Shown here piece by piece: positions 24,381 through 32,531 of a stretch of 43,051 nucleotides of DNA. The stretch spans positions 1 through 43,051 of the forward strand of contig CAMPCW010000005.1 of assembly GCA_946647665.1 (NCBI GenBank), written 5' to 3'. How positions within the stretch are numbered: the first letter of the stretch is position 1; each line of letters begins with the position of its first letter. The translations under genes and the position numbers were made by a program. Source of the DNA: an uncultured Caryophanales bacterium. Lineage in GTDB: Bacteria > Bacillota_I > Bacilli_A > RFN20 > CAG-826. The notes under the pieces were generated by a model. The model ran no database searches. It had not been told where the DNA came from and was given only the letters and a program-made list of their open reading frames with translations.

Positions 24381-25476
24381 AGAAAAATTAATCATTAGAA
24401 CAAGTATTATTGGTATTTTAGGTAATGTTTTACTAGTTGCCGCGAAAGCCACGATTGGTATCATTGCCGGATCTATTTCTATTATCTTGGATGCGGTTAA
24501 TAACTTAACTGATGCCTTAAGTAGTATTGTTACGGTTATCGGCACTAAACTATCCACTAAAAAGCCGGATAAAGACCACCCTTATGGACATGGACGTATA
24601 GAATACGTCACTAGTTTAATAGTTGCCATTATCGTTTTAATTGCAGGTGGCACTGCTATATATGAATCTATTAGTTCTTTAATTAGTGGAACACAGGCTA
24701 ATTATACCTATATCAGCTTAATCGTTATTAGTGTGGCAATTTTATTTAAACTCGCTCTTGGTTTGTTCTTTAGAACGATGGGCAAAAAGACCAAAAGTGA
24801 TGCTTTAAAAGCTTCTGGAGTGGACGCCTTATTTGATGCTTTATTATCACTATCTACTCTAGTAGGAGCGATTGTAGCGATGTATGCTGGAGTTCATATT
24901 GAAGGATATTTAGGTATCTTAATTGGCTTATTTATCATTAAAAGCGGTATTGAATTTCTTCTTAACGCCATTAGCAGCATCGTTGGTAAACGCGCTGAAA
25001 GAGAAATTGCTTTAGGAATTAAACAATTAGTGAATTCCTTCCCAGAAGTTATTGGTTCTTATGATTTGATTTTAAATGACTATGGACCAAATCGATCAAT
25101 CGGCTCTATTCATATTGAAGTTAGAGATGATTTAACCGCAAAAGAAATTCACCCATTAACTAGAAAAATCTCTTTAGCAGCCTATGAAAAATTTGGTGTT
25201 ATTTTAACAGTTGGTATATACGCCACCAACTCTTCTGTTCCTGAAGTAAAAGCTATAAGAGAAGACTTATATCGCTTAGTAAAAAATTATCCTTCAATTA
25301 AGCAAGTGCACGGCTTCTATGTTGATGTTGAAACTAATGTTGTCTCGTTTGATTTAATTATTGATTATGAAACGCCAAATCAAGAAGAAATAAAAAGTTC
25401 GCTTGTTAAGGACTTAAGCGAACTTCATAAAGGTTATCAATTCTTTGTTGTCTTAGATTACGACTTTGCGGATTAA
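24373..25476 (+). CDS. Cation diffusion facilitator family efflux transporter
   Basis: Proton-coupled exporter of divalent metals (Zn, Mn or Fe). 367 residues with six helices and a C-terminal cytoplasmic dimerisation domain (from about residue 205). The metal sites are visible: DAVNNLTD in helix 2 and DALFDA in helix 5 (the two Asp-x3-Asp pairs), plus the HPYGHGRIE loop between helices 2 and 3. Asp/Asn composition of the site does not decide the metal; being in an OhrR operon favours Fe or Mn control during peroxide stress, an inference. GGAAGG lies eight bases before the ATG. The last four bases overlap the convergent SDR gene. Confidence 0.92.
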   Translation: MNREKLIIRTSIIGILGNVLLVAAKATIGIIAGSISIILDAVNNLTDALSSIVTVIGTKLSTKKPDKDHPYGHGRIEYVTSLIVAIIVLIAGGTAIYESISSLISGTQANYTYISLIVISVAILFKLALGLFFRTMGKKTKSDALKASGVDALFDALLSLSTLVGAIVAMYAGVHIEGYLGILIGLFIIKSGIEFLLNAISSIVGKRAEREIALGIKQLVNSFPEVIGSYDLILNDYGPNRSIGSIHIEVRDDLTAKEIHPLTRKISLAAYEKFGVILTVGIYATNSSVPEVKAIREDLYRLVKNYPSIKQVHGFYVDVETNVVSFDLIIDYETPNQEEIKSSLVKDLSELHKGYQFFVVLDYDFAD

Positions 25477-26252
25477 CCGTAAATCTTAAAAATAATCCAG
25501 TTCACAAGTCTTTTTGGTAAGATACGTGAAAGGAACACTAAAAATCTATAAGATGAACCCACTACATAATAAGTATTTGGGTTTTTCTTTTTACTTACTT
25601 TAAATATCTTTTTAGCAACTTTAATAGCGGGAACTCCGTTAGATTCATCTTTTTCCATTTTGGAAACTGATTTTGAAATATAATCTCCATATCTACCATT
25701 ATCTACACTTTTTTCTCTAGAAGCAGTAAATCCAGTTTTAGTGTCTCCAGGAAGCACTGATGTCACTTTAATCCCTAGTGGTCTAAGTTCATTTCTTAAC
25801 CCATTAGAGAAAGCTAATATCCCCGCTTTTGTTACCGAATACATAGTTTGAAAAGGAATAGAAATAGGTCCAGCAACACTAGAGATATTAATAATCTTAT
25901 TGCCTCTACTCATATAAGGTAAAACCGCTCTAGTAACATTAACTAAACCAAGTAAATTTACATCAATTATTTTTCTAATTTCTGATTCTGAATGATACTC
26001 AATAGCTCCAGAAATACCCATCCCAGCGTTGTTAATTAGCAAATTTATTTGATTTTTTTCTTTAGTGATAATTTCACTTACTGCATTAGAAATATCTATA
26101 GAGTTAGTGACATCACATTTTATCCAGTTAATACCAGGTTCGTGAATTTCCTTTCTATTCAATGCATAAACAATATTTTGTTTATCTTTAGCAAATATTT
26201 TAGCAGTTTCCAGTCCAATTCCACTGCTACCACCAGTAATTACAACAACCAT
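25473..26252 (-). CDS. Short-chain dehydrogenase/reductase
   Basis: NAD(P)-dependent oxidoreductase of 259 residues. TGGSSGIG near residue 6, NNAGMG around 92, NISSVAG with the catalytic Ser, and YSVTK (Tyr-x3-Lys) are all present. The hydrophobic, basic C-terminus (FLSRILPKRLVNWIIFKIYG) looks like a membrane-associated end, as in acyl-lipid-type SDRs. The stop overlaps the end of the efflux gene by four bases. No Shine-Dalgarno: TAATAT ends seven bases, and TATAAT nine bases, before the ATG, so the leader is at most a few bases. Confidence 0.9.
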   Translation of the reverse strand: MVVVITGGSSGIGLETAKIFAKDKQNIVYALNRKEIHEPGINWIKCDVTNSIDISNAVSEIITKEKNQINLLINNAGMGISGAIEYHSESEIRKIIDVNLLGLVNVTRAVLPYMSRGNKIINISSVAGPISIPFQTMYSVTKAGILAFSNGLRNELRPLGIKVTSVLPGDTKTGFTASREKSVDNGRYGDYISKSVSKMEKDESNGVPAIKVAKKIFKVSKKKNPNTYYVVGSSYRFLVFLSRILPKRLVNWIIFKIYG

Positions 26253-26406
26253 AACGGATATATTATATTGAAAATAAATCGATATGTAAAAGAGACAATT
26301 TTCTCACGTGCGTAACCTATTTTTATAAAAAAATGCTTGCAATCACTTCATTTCGTAATATATTTATAAACAAATCTTAAAAATTAATGAAAGGAGAAAA
26401 CAACTT

Positions 26407-28359
26407 ATGAAAAAGACATTAATTGTTCCTGTAGTAGCGGCTATGCTAGCTGTATCATGTGGCAGTGACCCTACTCCAGTTAAAGATTGGTCTAAAGAAA
26501 TTAAGGATTTCATGACTGCCGAATTAGGCGAAGTACTTCCTTATATGGAATTAGACGAAGCATCATTAGTGTACGCCTATGGTTCAGATAGTTATGGTGG
26601 TATGTTCTATGCTTACGACGATAACGAAACAAACTTAGTCGCAACTTATGGTGAAAAATTAGTGGCAGCTGGTTACGAATTAGATGCAACAGCGGGTTCT
26701 TATTTTAAAGAAACCTCTATCTCAAATATCGAAATCCAACTCGCTTACTATGAAGCCGAAGGAGAACCAGGAGAAGAAGGATATGTTGCTCCAGGTAACC
26801 AAATCTCTGTTGGTTATCTCTATGTCGAAGAACCTGCTGGTGAATGGAAAGATGCAGATTTTAAAGCATTAATGACCGAAAAACTCACCGAATTCTTACC
26901 TTATATGCCACTTGATGTTGTCACTGATGACTTCCATTTCGGTGAATCAACAAAAATGAGCGGCTTTGTATTCGGTGCTGTTGAACGTAACGAAACTATC
27001 TCTTATGGTTTAAGATTAGCAAACGCTGGTTATTATTACTCTGAAGATTTAGAAGCATTCTTTAAACCATTAGATGATCGTATTATCGTTGTTGAATTCA
27101 CTTACATCGATCCAGAAGAAGCTGCAAGTTATGGTTATGATTCAGCTCTTGTTGAAATTGACTTCTCTTTAAGATATGTCGATTTAAATTACTTCCCATC
27201 CACAGAAATCGCTACATACTATCTTGAAGAATTAGATGAAACAATTCCTGTTCCGGAATTAATTTCTGAAAATACAACTTCATATTCTTATGATGAAAAC
27301 GTTGATCAATGGGGAACACATTATGCTGATGTTTACTGTTATGGTACAACTACCGAAGAATTAAAGAGCTATGTTAGTGCTTTAATTAATGTTGGTTGGT
27401 TAGTAAGCGATTACGGTGAAGATGCATACTTATTCTTACCAGGCACTAACATGCGTTGTACTGTTTTTGATTACCATGGATATGAAGATCCAGATGATCC
27501 ATATACTGCTTGGATTTCATTCTACGATGTCGAAGCAACAGTTTATCCAGATAACACTTCTACAGCATACACAATTGCTCATGAATTAGGTCTTGAATCT
27601 TCAGAAGTCAAAGATATGACAGCTGAAGGCGCAGAATATAAATCATACGCTATTTTGTACTCATTTAAAGATATGACTTTAGATGAAGCTAATACCTTTG
27701 TTAAATCTATTGTTGGTGCCGTTGATGGATACTTCTTCTCTGAAGAAATGTCAAAAGTTGAATATGATGAAGAAAATCCAGAAGTAGTTGTCGCTTACTT
27801 GAATTACTATTTAATCGACGAATATGAAGAAGGTGGACAATACGTTTTCTTTGCATTATTCCCAGATGATGAAAATGTTGGACAAATTGGCATGAATATG
27901 GAAATTTCTGGTAAACCAGTCGAAAAGATTTGGGGCGCTCAAGAAGTTTTATTAAAACTTATCAATGAATCCGCAATTGGTTCTGTGTTTAAATTGGGAG
28001 CTGAAGATATTTCTGATTATTCCGAACAAGCAGGTTTTCCATATTTCCAAATAGCTGGCTCTTATTATTGGCCTGAACAATATCTAGAGACGATTAAATA
28101 TTATTGGAATGGTGCTGTTTCCGGAACATTAAAAGATTTCAAAACAGATCAAACCAAATACTTAACTAGAGAAGTCGAATTAAGTGACGGTTCTACCACT
28201 ACTCAATACTACGTTCAATATTCATGGACAAGTAGAGATGGCACTCATAAAGTTATTGTTGAATTTAACTTCTTCGTTATTGAAGGAACTGGTGTATTCC
28301 CAAGCGTTGTAGCTTATGAAGTTCCAGCTAACCCTGAAACTCCAGCCGAAAACGCATAG
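26407..28359 (+). CDS. Lipoprotein with repeated LPYM modules
   Basis: 650-residue lipoprotein with lipobox AVSC (Cys18). No family recognised. After the anchor come related modules of about 115 residues: 28-141 and 147-260 begin with W-K-(D/E) and contain an EVLPYMELD or EFLPYMPLD box, then a YG-x-LxxAGY box. More diverged copies follow at about 262-380 (IPVPELI, LINVGWLV) and 385-505. The C-terminal 145 residues differ. The first module also occurs in the lipoprotein at 30101. The protein is strongly acidic, consistent with an exposed surface position. AAAGGAG precedes the ATG, and TTGCAA with a 16-base spacer and TATATT is a likely promoter. It is monocistronic with its own terminator. Confidence 0.85.
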   Translation: MKKTLIVPVVAAMLAVSCGSDPTPVKDWSKEIKDFMTAELGEVLPYMELDEASLVYAYGSDSYGGMFYAYDDNETNLVATYGEKLVAAGYELDATAGSYFKETSISNIEIQLAYYEAEGEPGEEGYVAPGNQISVGYLYVEEPAGEWKDADFKALMTEKLTEFLPYMPLDVVTDDFHFGESTKMSGFVFGAVERNETISYGLRLANAGYYYSEDLEAFFKPLDDRIIVVEFTYIDPEEAASYGYDSALVEIDFSLRYVDLNYFPSTEIATYYLEELDETIPVPELISENTTSYSYDENVDQWGTHYADVYCYGTTTEELKSYVSALINVGWLVSDYGEDAYLFLPGTNMRCTVFDYHGYEDPDDPYTAWISFYDVEATVYPDNTSTAYTIAHELGLESSEVKDMTAEGAEYKSYAILYSFKDMTLDEANTFVKSIVGAVDGYFFSEEMSKVEYDEENPEVVVAYLNYYLIDEYEEGGQYVFFALFPDDENVGQIGMNMEISGKPVEKIWGAQEVLLKLINESAIGSVFKLGAEDISDYSEQAGFPYFQIAGSYYWPEQYLETIKYYWNGAVSGTLKDFKTDQTKYLTREVELSDGSTTTQYYVQYSWTSRDGTHKVIVEFNFFVIEGTGVFPSVVAYEVPANPETPAENA

Positions 28360-28378
28360 TTTATAACTATTAAATACT

Positions 28379-28404
28379 AGACTCGCCTTTGGCGGGTCTT
28401 TTAT
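28379..28404 (+). terminator. Terminator of the 650-residue lipoprotein gene
   Basis: Stem GACTCGCC/GGCGGGTC (28380-28387 and 28391-28398, one G-U) with loop TTT, followed by TTTTATT. Confidence 0.85.
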
Positions 28405-28626
28405 TATGGGCTTTATATAATGGATTATCTATATTGATGCTTAAGAGTAATACAAGCCCTAAAACGTCACATAATTAAACCTATCAATAAGTAATGATGT
28501 AAATAGTTTTATAAATTATAGACAATCCCTAAAGCGCCACTTTTTGTCCAAAATAAAAGTAGTTATTGTATTAAACGAATTAGGATACTAATTTTTATAA
28601 ACGCCTCCTATATCGCCTTTTAGCCA
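28405..28626. repeat. Gene-free spacer with a weak degenerate repeat
   Basis: No gene fits here. The 15-base pieces GCCCTAAAACGTCAC (28456-28470) and TCCCTAAAGCGCCAC (28526-28540) lie 70 bases apart, and a poorer third match (CTCCTATATCGCC) lies near 28606. GGGCTT/AAGCCC can close a hairpin over 28408-28460. The significance is doubtful. Confidence 0.25.
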
Positions 28627-28628
28627 CT

Positions 28629-28656
28629 AAAAAAGCCCTCATTATATTGAGAGCTT
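28629..28656 (-). terminator. Terminator of the 28679-29898 operon
   Basis: Minus-strand stem AAGCTCTCA/TGAGGGCTT (9 bp, one G-U), followed by TTTTTT. Confidence 0.85.
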
Positions 28657-28678
28657 ATTAGTTTAATAATTAATGTAA

Positions 28679-29032
28679 TTATTCAGCTGGAGAAGATTCA
28701 ACATCAACAACTTCGGATTCAGGTTTCTTTTTAAGTCTTGCTGCTCTTCTTTGTGCTTTTTCAAAGTCACGATCACTTTTCTTAGCGTTAATTAATAAGA
28801 CGATAACAGCGGCAACTACTGAAACTCCTAAGACGATTAATCCACAAGTAAGGAAGCCAGTTCCAAATACGTTTTTAATGTAGTTGTTTGCGTATCTAAG
28901 ACCACTATTGACACTTAAGAATTCACAAACAAAACCTAATAAGGTATAAATTAATCCCCATAAGCCTAAAAGTAATAATAGACAATAGGCGATTTTTTCA
29001 AAAATAGAAAGTTGTTTTAGTTTCTTCTTCAT
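28679..29032 (-). CDS. Two-helix membrane protein, unknown function
   Basis: 117 residues with two hydrophobic helices (about 14-36 and 56-80) joined by an extracellular loop of some 20 residues. A long charged tail follows: basic, arginine-rich around 88-103 (RRAARLKKK), then acidic. No family recognised. TTGGAG precedes the ATG. It follows the 280-residue gene by 23 bases and shares its transcript and terminator. Confidence 0.75.
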   Translation of the reverse strand: MKKKLKQLSIFEKIAYCLLLLLGLWGLIYTLLGFVCEFLSVNSGLRYANNYIKNVFGTGFLTCGLIVLGVSVVAAVIVLLINAKKSDRDFEKAQRRAARLKKKPESEVVDVESSPAE

Positions 29033-29055
29033 ATTTTATTCTCCAATTGATGTAA

Positions 29056-29898
29056 TTACGCTTTTGCAGCGGAGTTATTACGGATATCAGAGAGCATTTC
29101 TTGAAGGGCTTTATTAAACTTCTCTTGCCATTTTGGTCCATTTAATGTGAATTTCGCATTAACGCCTTCTAAGGCTTCTTTAAATAAATCTGGGAAGTTC
29201 TTATTGTCTCTTCTGTCTCTTCTTCCTTCAGACATCTCCACGACTTGTAAACACTTATCTAAAACGTCTAATGTTTCATTATCAGTGAATCTTGTGTGTT
29301 CTCTGATATTTCTAAGCATCTTAGCGTAAACAGATAATTCATTTTGTACGATAAAGTTAGATTGAGGGGTAGGTTTTCCACCTGCTTCTCCCATCACTTT
29401 TTGGAATTCAAAGAATGATTTTTGGAAATCTTGCATCATAAGTAAGAATGCGAATAAACGATATTGTCTATCATCATAAGGCATTAATTCTTCAATGACT
29501 GGTTCATTCTCATTTTGTTTTCTTGCTAAATTGACATGGAAATAAATGATGTCTCTAATTGGTTCCATCATTGATGTCACTAATTCATAAATTCTTAAAT
29601 GTTGAGAGTGGTCCACTCTAATTTTTCCATCAGCAGTTTTGACTAAGATGGTTGAGTTATCACCATAAACTTCATCTAATAATTCATCATAGTTTTTTAA
29701 TAATTCGGTGAATTTGTCTTTGTTTGCTTCTAAGAATTTTCCTAAAGGTGTTTCTTTTGATAAACCTTTGGTTAAAACTTCTTTTCTTTGATTAAAGATT
29801 TTTTCGTCGTGTTCACGCGGTAAAACATATTCAAGAGTGTCTCTTAAATGCGTGGCAACGTGAATGATATCAAAATTGTATTGATTAATATTTTTCAT
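29056..29898 (-). CDS. Uncharacterised soluble helical protein
   Basis: 280 residues, largely alpha-helical, no signal peptide or membrane helix, no family recognised. It is rich in Phe/Leu/Arg, with a positively charged patch EGRRDRRDNKNF near 215-226 and a central hydrophobic helix (YRLFAFLLMMQDFQ, about 157-170). GGAGG precedes the ATG, and the 5' leader folds so that a stem ends directly against that ribosome site. First gene of a two-gene operon with the membrane protein at 28679. Confidence 0.78.
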   Translation of the reverse strand: MKNINQYNFDIIHVATHLRDTLEYVLPREHDEKIFNQRKEVLTKGLSKETPLGKFLEANKDKFTELLKNYDELLDEVYGDNSTILVKTADGKIRVDHSQHLRIYELVTSMMEPIRDIIYFHVNLARKQNENEPVIEELMPYDDRQYRLFAFLLMMQDFQKSFFEFQKVMGEAGGKPTPQSNFIVQNELSVYAKMLRNIREHTRFTDNETLDVLDKCLQVVEMSEGRRDRRDNKNFPDLFKEALEGVNAKFTLNGPKWQEKFNKALQEMLSDIRNNSAAKA

Positions 29899-29984
29899 GA
29901 TATGGCCTCCTTCAATACATTAGGGAAGATTAACTTCACCTGCGGACAATTAACTTCTAATATATTGAGACTGCTAATATTATA
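29899..29984 (-). promoter_or_regulatory. Promoter and structured 5' leader
   Basis: Minus strand: -10 TATAAT at 29979-29984, predicted start near 29972, leader of about 74 nt. An 11-bp stem with one U-G joins CAATATATTAG (29967 to 29957) to CTAATGTATTG (29923 to 29913). It encloses a GAAG/CTTC hairpin and two copies of AAGTTAAT. The stem's 3' end abuts AAGGAGG (29912 to 29906), so it could gate translation. No known riboswitch class is recognised. Confidence 0.5.
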
Positions 29985-30100
29985 CACAAGTTATATAAAA
30001 CTACATAAAAGTTTTATCAATTATTTGATTTTCCCGACTTATTCTTGCTTGTAAGCAAAATAAATAATATTCTATTTAAGTAATAATTGGAGGATATCAA

Positions 30101-31276
30101 ATGAAAAAAATATTCATGTTACCCGCTTTATTTGCGCTTGCTGCCACTGGCTGTGGTGGAGATAATCCTAATCCATCAGTAGACGTTCAATGGTCTCAAG
30201 ATGTCAAAACTGAAATGTTAGAATATTTAGGAATGGTTTTACCATATGTCCAATTAGACTCGGCAACCTTATACCACGGTTGGGACGAAGTCAATGAATG
30301 CTATCTTGTTGGTGATGAATCTGAAACCAACGCTTTAATTGGTTATGGAGATAGGCTCACTAACACTGGCTGGACATCGATTGGTAATAATGACTACACC
30401 AAAACAACAGAAGCTGGCGATTTGACCTTACACTATGAGTGGTATGAAGCTACCGAAGAATACCCTTGTGGTAATGAAATTGCGGTGATGATCGAAGGAG
30501 AAGGTGGAGGCGGAACTGATGAACCAGTCACTGGAACATATGAATTTGCGATGAGTGACTATGGATGGTCTGATGCTGAAGTTATTTCTTCAAAATCTCT
30601 TGCTCCAGGATTAACCATTGAAGCAAGTAAGAACGGTGGATCAAATGATCCAAAATACTACGATAATGGTGCCAGCATTAGATTATATGCTAGCAATTCC
30701 ATAACTTTCTCTGCTGATAACCTCACTAAACTTGAATTTGTATTTACGAGAATCGATGACAATATCACATTCACTCCAGATTCAGGAACTTTTGAAGCTA
30801 ATCGTACTGAAAAAACTGGTGTTTGGACTGGTGAGGCAGCATCTGTTACATTTACATTAGGAAGCACAACTGGTAAACAAATCCGTATTTCTAAAGTTAC
30901 TGCCACAGGAACATTCTCTGGAGGAGATACTCCAGTTGATCCAGGCGATGAAAGAACTATTGCTACTATTGCTGAAGATATTGCTACTAATTTAGGTTTT
31001 ACTTCTAGTGATATTGATTGGGATGGAGAAGATGCTTATATTGCTTGTGTGATAGATGGCGCGACTTCTTTAGAAGAAGCATGTATTGAAGGAACATATT
31101 ATTTGCCAGATTATTTAGAAGTATCTGAAGAACCTGCTGCTGGAGAGTGGGATGATGGTGACGCTGGATATTTTGCCACTTATCTTGATAGCGAAAACTC
31201 TATTGCAGTAGAAATTGGTGCCTATTTAAGCGGAAGCGACTACGTCGTCCAATTCTGTGTTTATCAAGCTAATTAA
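30101..31276 (+). CDS. Lipoprotein sharing modules with two others in the window
   Basis: 391-residue lipoprotein, lipobox ATGC with Cys18. Residues 31-130 match the first module of the 650-residue lipoprotein (WSQDVKTEML, MVLPYVQLDSATL, YGDRLTNTGW). A Gly-rich linker follows (132-139). Residues about 146-273 match the module in the 868-residue lipoprotein (IEASKNGGSNDP, VWTGEAASVTFT). The C-terminal 110 residues form a further, diverged copy of the LPYM-type module. Function unknown; all three are presumably surface exposed. TGGAGG precedes the ATG, and TTGCTT, 17 bases, TATTCT is a plausible promoter. Confidence 0.84.
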   Translation: MKKIFMLPALFALAATGCGGDNPNPSVDVQWSQDVKTEMLEYLGMVLPYVQLDSATLYHGWDEVNECYLVGDESETNALIGYGDRLTNTGWTSIGNNDYTKTTEAGDLTLHYEWYEATEEYPCGNEIAVMIEGEGGGGTDEPVTGTYEFAMSDYGWSDAEVISSKSLAPGLTIEASKNGGSNDPKYYDNGASIRLYASNSITFSADNLTKLEFVFTRIDDNITFTPDSGTFEANRTEKTGVWTGEAASVTFTLGSTTGKQIRISKVTATGTFSGGDTPVDPGDERTIATIAEDIATNLGFTSSDIDWDGEDAYIACVIDGATSLEEACIEGTYYLPDYLEVSEEPAAGEWDDGDAGYFATYLDSENSIAVEIGAYLSGSDYVVQFCVYQAN

Positions 31277-31292
31277 TCATTAGTACAATTTA

Positions 31293-31325
31293 AAAGGCCT
31301 TAGCAATCGCTAAGACCTTTTTTTA
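31293..31325 (+). terminator. Terminator of the 391-residue lipoprotein gene
   Basis: Stem AAAGGCCTTAGC/GCTAAGACCTTT (12 positions, one mismatch, loop AATC) followed by TTTTT. Confidence 0.85.
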
Positions 31326-31341
31326 TTATCATAGATAATAA

Positions 31342-31893
31342 TTATTTAATTGGGTTCTCCGCTTGGATAACTCCATATCCACCATCTTTTCTAATATAGA
31401 CAGTAGAGATGCGGTCATCTTCTTCATCTAGATAAACGAAGAAGTCATGTCCTAAAGCCTCCATTCTAGTAATCGCTTCTTCGATTGACATTGGTTGAAG
31501 ATAATAGGATTTAGTTCTTACAACAACATCCTCTCCATCTTCTTTCTTTTCTTCTTCAATTTCTTCAAAGTTAATGGCTTTTCCTAAAGAGATACGGCCA
31601 TTACTTCTATCCATTCTGGTTTTAATTTTTCTCATTTGTCCTTCAAGCTTATCCACTACTAGATCAATAGCAGCGTATAAGTCAGGATTTTCTACTTCGG
31701 CTCTTAAAGGCATAGATGGTAAAAAGATTGTAACTTCTACTTTTTGAGCTTCTTTATGAGCAGAAACCACACAACGACATTCAACTTCGTCGTTAATAAG
31801 GAAGTACTTGTCCATCTTGGCAAGTTTTGTTTGTAAAGCATTAGAAATACCTTCGGTAACTCCAATGTTTTTACCAGTAATTACATATTTCAT
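31342..31893 (-). CDS. hpf: Ribosome hibernation promoting factor, long form
   Basis: Binds the 30S decoding centre in stationary phase and dimerises ribosomes into inactive 100S particles. 183 residues: the N-terminal S30AE domain (about 1-100, with KLAKMDKYF and DLYAAIDLVVDKLEGQMRK), a linker, and the C-terminal dimerisation domain (about 125-180) with MSIEEAITRMEALGHDFFVYLDEE. Possession of both domains is the long form of Firmicutes. A strong AAGGAG precedes the ATG and TATAAT lies in the leader. It is monocistronic, between a lipoprotein and the small ORF at 32088. Confidence 0.95.
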   Translation of the reverse strand: MKYVITGKNIGVTEGISNALQTKLAKMDKYFLINDEVECRCVVSAHKEAQKVEVTIFLPSMPLRAEVENPDLYAAIDLVVDKLEGQMRKIKTRMDRSNGRISLGKAINFEEIEEEKKEDGEDVVVRTKSYYLQPMSIEEAITRMEALGHDFFVYLDEEDDRISTVYIRKDGGYGVIQAENPIK

Positions 31894-32087
31894 GATATTT
31901 AGCTCCTTTCCAAATCACTGAAATAGGATTTTTAGACATTATTATTATACATTTACATGCGCATTAATTAATAGAACGAATTTATTTATATATCTTTTTA
32001 TTAACTAAGTTAATATCATACAACTTAAAAACTTTTTTTCGCAAGTTTCATTAAAAATGCACTCTTAGATATATAGGAGGCTTAATA

Positions 32088-32429
32088 ATGTCAACAAATA
32101 AACAACCGAAGAAAAAGAGAGAATTTCGTTATCACCCAATCGTTTATACTTGTCGAAACGGAAAAACAATTATGATTGATCATCCAGCATTTATTTTTTT
32201 AGAACAAGATGGAAATTATTACTATGTAACAATTACCCATTCTAACAAAATTAATGAACAAATAGTTTTTAGACTCAAGAAAAACCCAAACCCAAATGAC
32301 AAAAAGGATGCGTTTTGTGTAATGGAAATAAGAAATGATAAGAAACAAAAATTTGGTAGAAAACACAAAAGATGGACAATAGTCCCTGAAGACAAAGAAA
32401 AAATATTACAGTTATTCTATAAAAAATGA
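32088..32429 (+). CDS. Small basic protein B, paralogue of the ORF at 19253
   Basis: 113 residues, highly basic (KKKREFRYH at the start). It aligns along its whole length with the protein at 19253-19606: EFRYH, a HPAFIFL strand, YYYVTITHS, LKKNPNPND, MEIRNDK and HKRWTI. No family recognised with confidence. The pattern of conserved His, Thr-His-Ser and Asn-Pro-x-Pro-x-Asp suggests an enzyme or RNA binder, but this is inference. AGGAGG precedes the ATG. It ends in TGA, and one base later begins a structured RNA resembling the one behind the other copy. It is not in an operon with hpf or metK, which point the other way. Confidence 0.82.
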   Translation: MSTNKQPKKKREFRYHPIVYTCRNGKTIMIDHPAFIFLEQDGNYYYVTITHSNKINEQIVFRLKKNPNPNDKKDAFCVMEIRNDKKQKFGRKHKRWTIVPEDKEKILQLFYKK

Positions 32430-32430
32430 A

Positions 32431-32502
32431 AAGATGACTCCGCCATCAGACACAAAGAGCATCCTACATCGGCGTGGACAACTAAGGTCCCCAAGCCATC
32501 TT
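32431..32502 (+). ncRNA. Structured RNA B, downstream partner of the small ORF at 32088
   Basis: 72-nt fold starting one base after the ORF stop. The terminal stem AAGATGACT/AGCCATCTT (32431-32439 with 32494-32502) has one A-C mismatch. CGCC (32441-32444) pairs with GGCG (32471-32474), enclosing the conserved CGCCATC and ATCCTAC (32461-32467). A 3' hairpin GGAC/GTCC (32476-32479 with 32487-32490) follows. One stem pair is T-A in copy A and C-G in copy B, a compensatory change. It does not end in a clear T-run. Confidence 0.65.
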
Positions 32503-32531
32503 CGTATTATTATTAAACTAAAAGACTTAGC

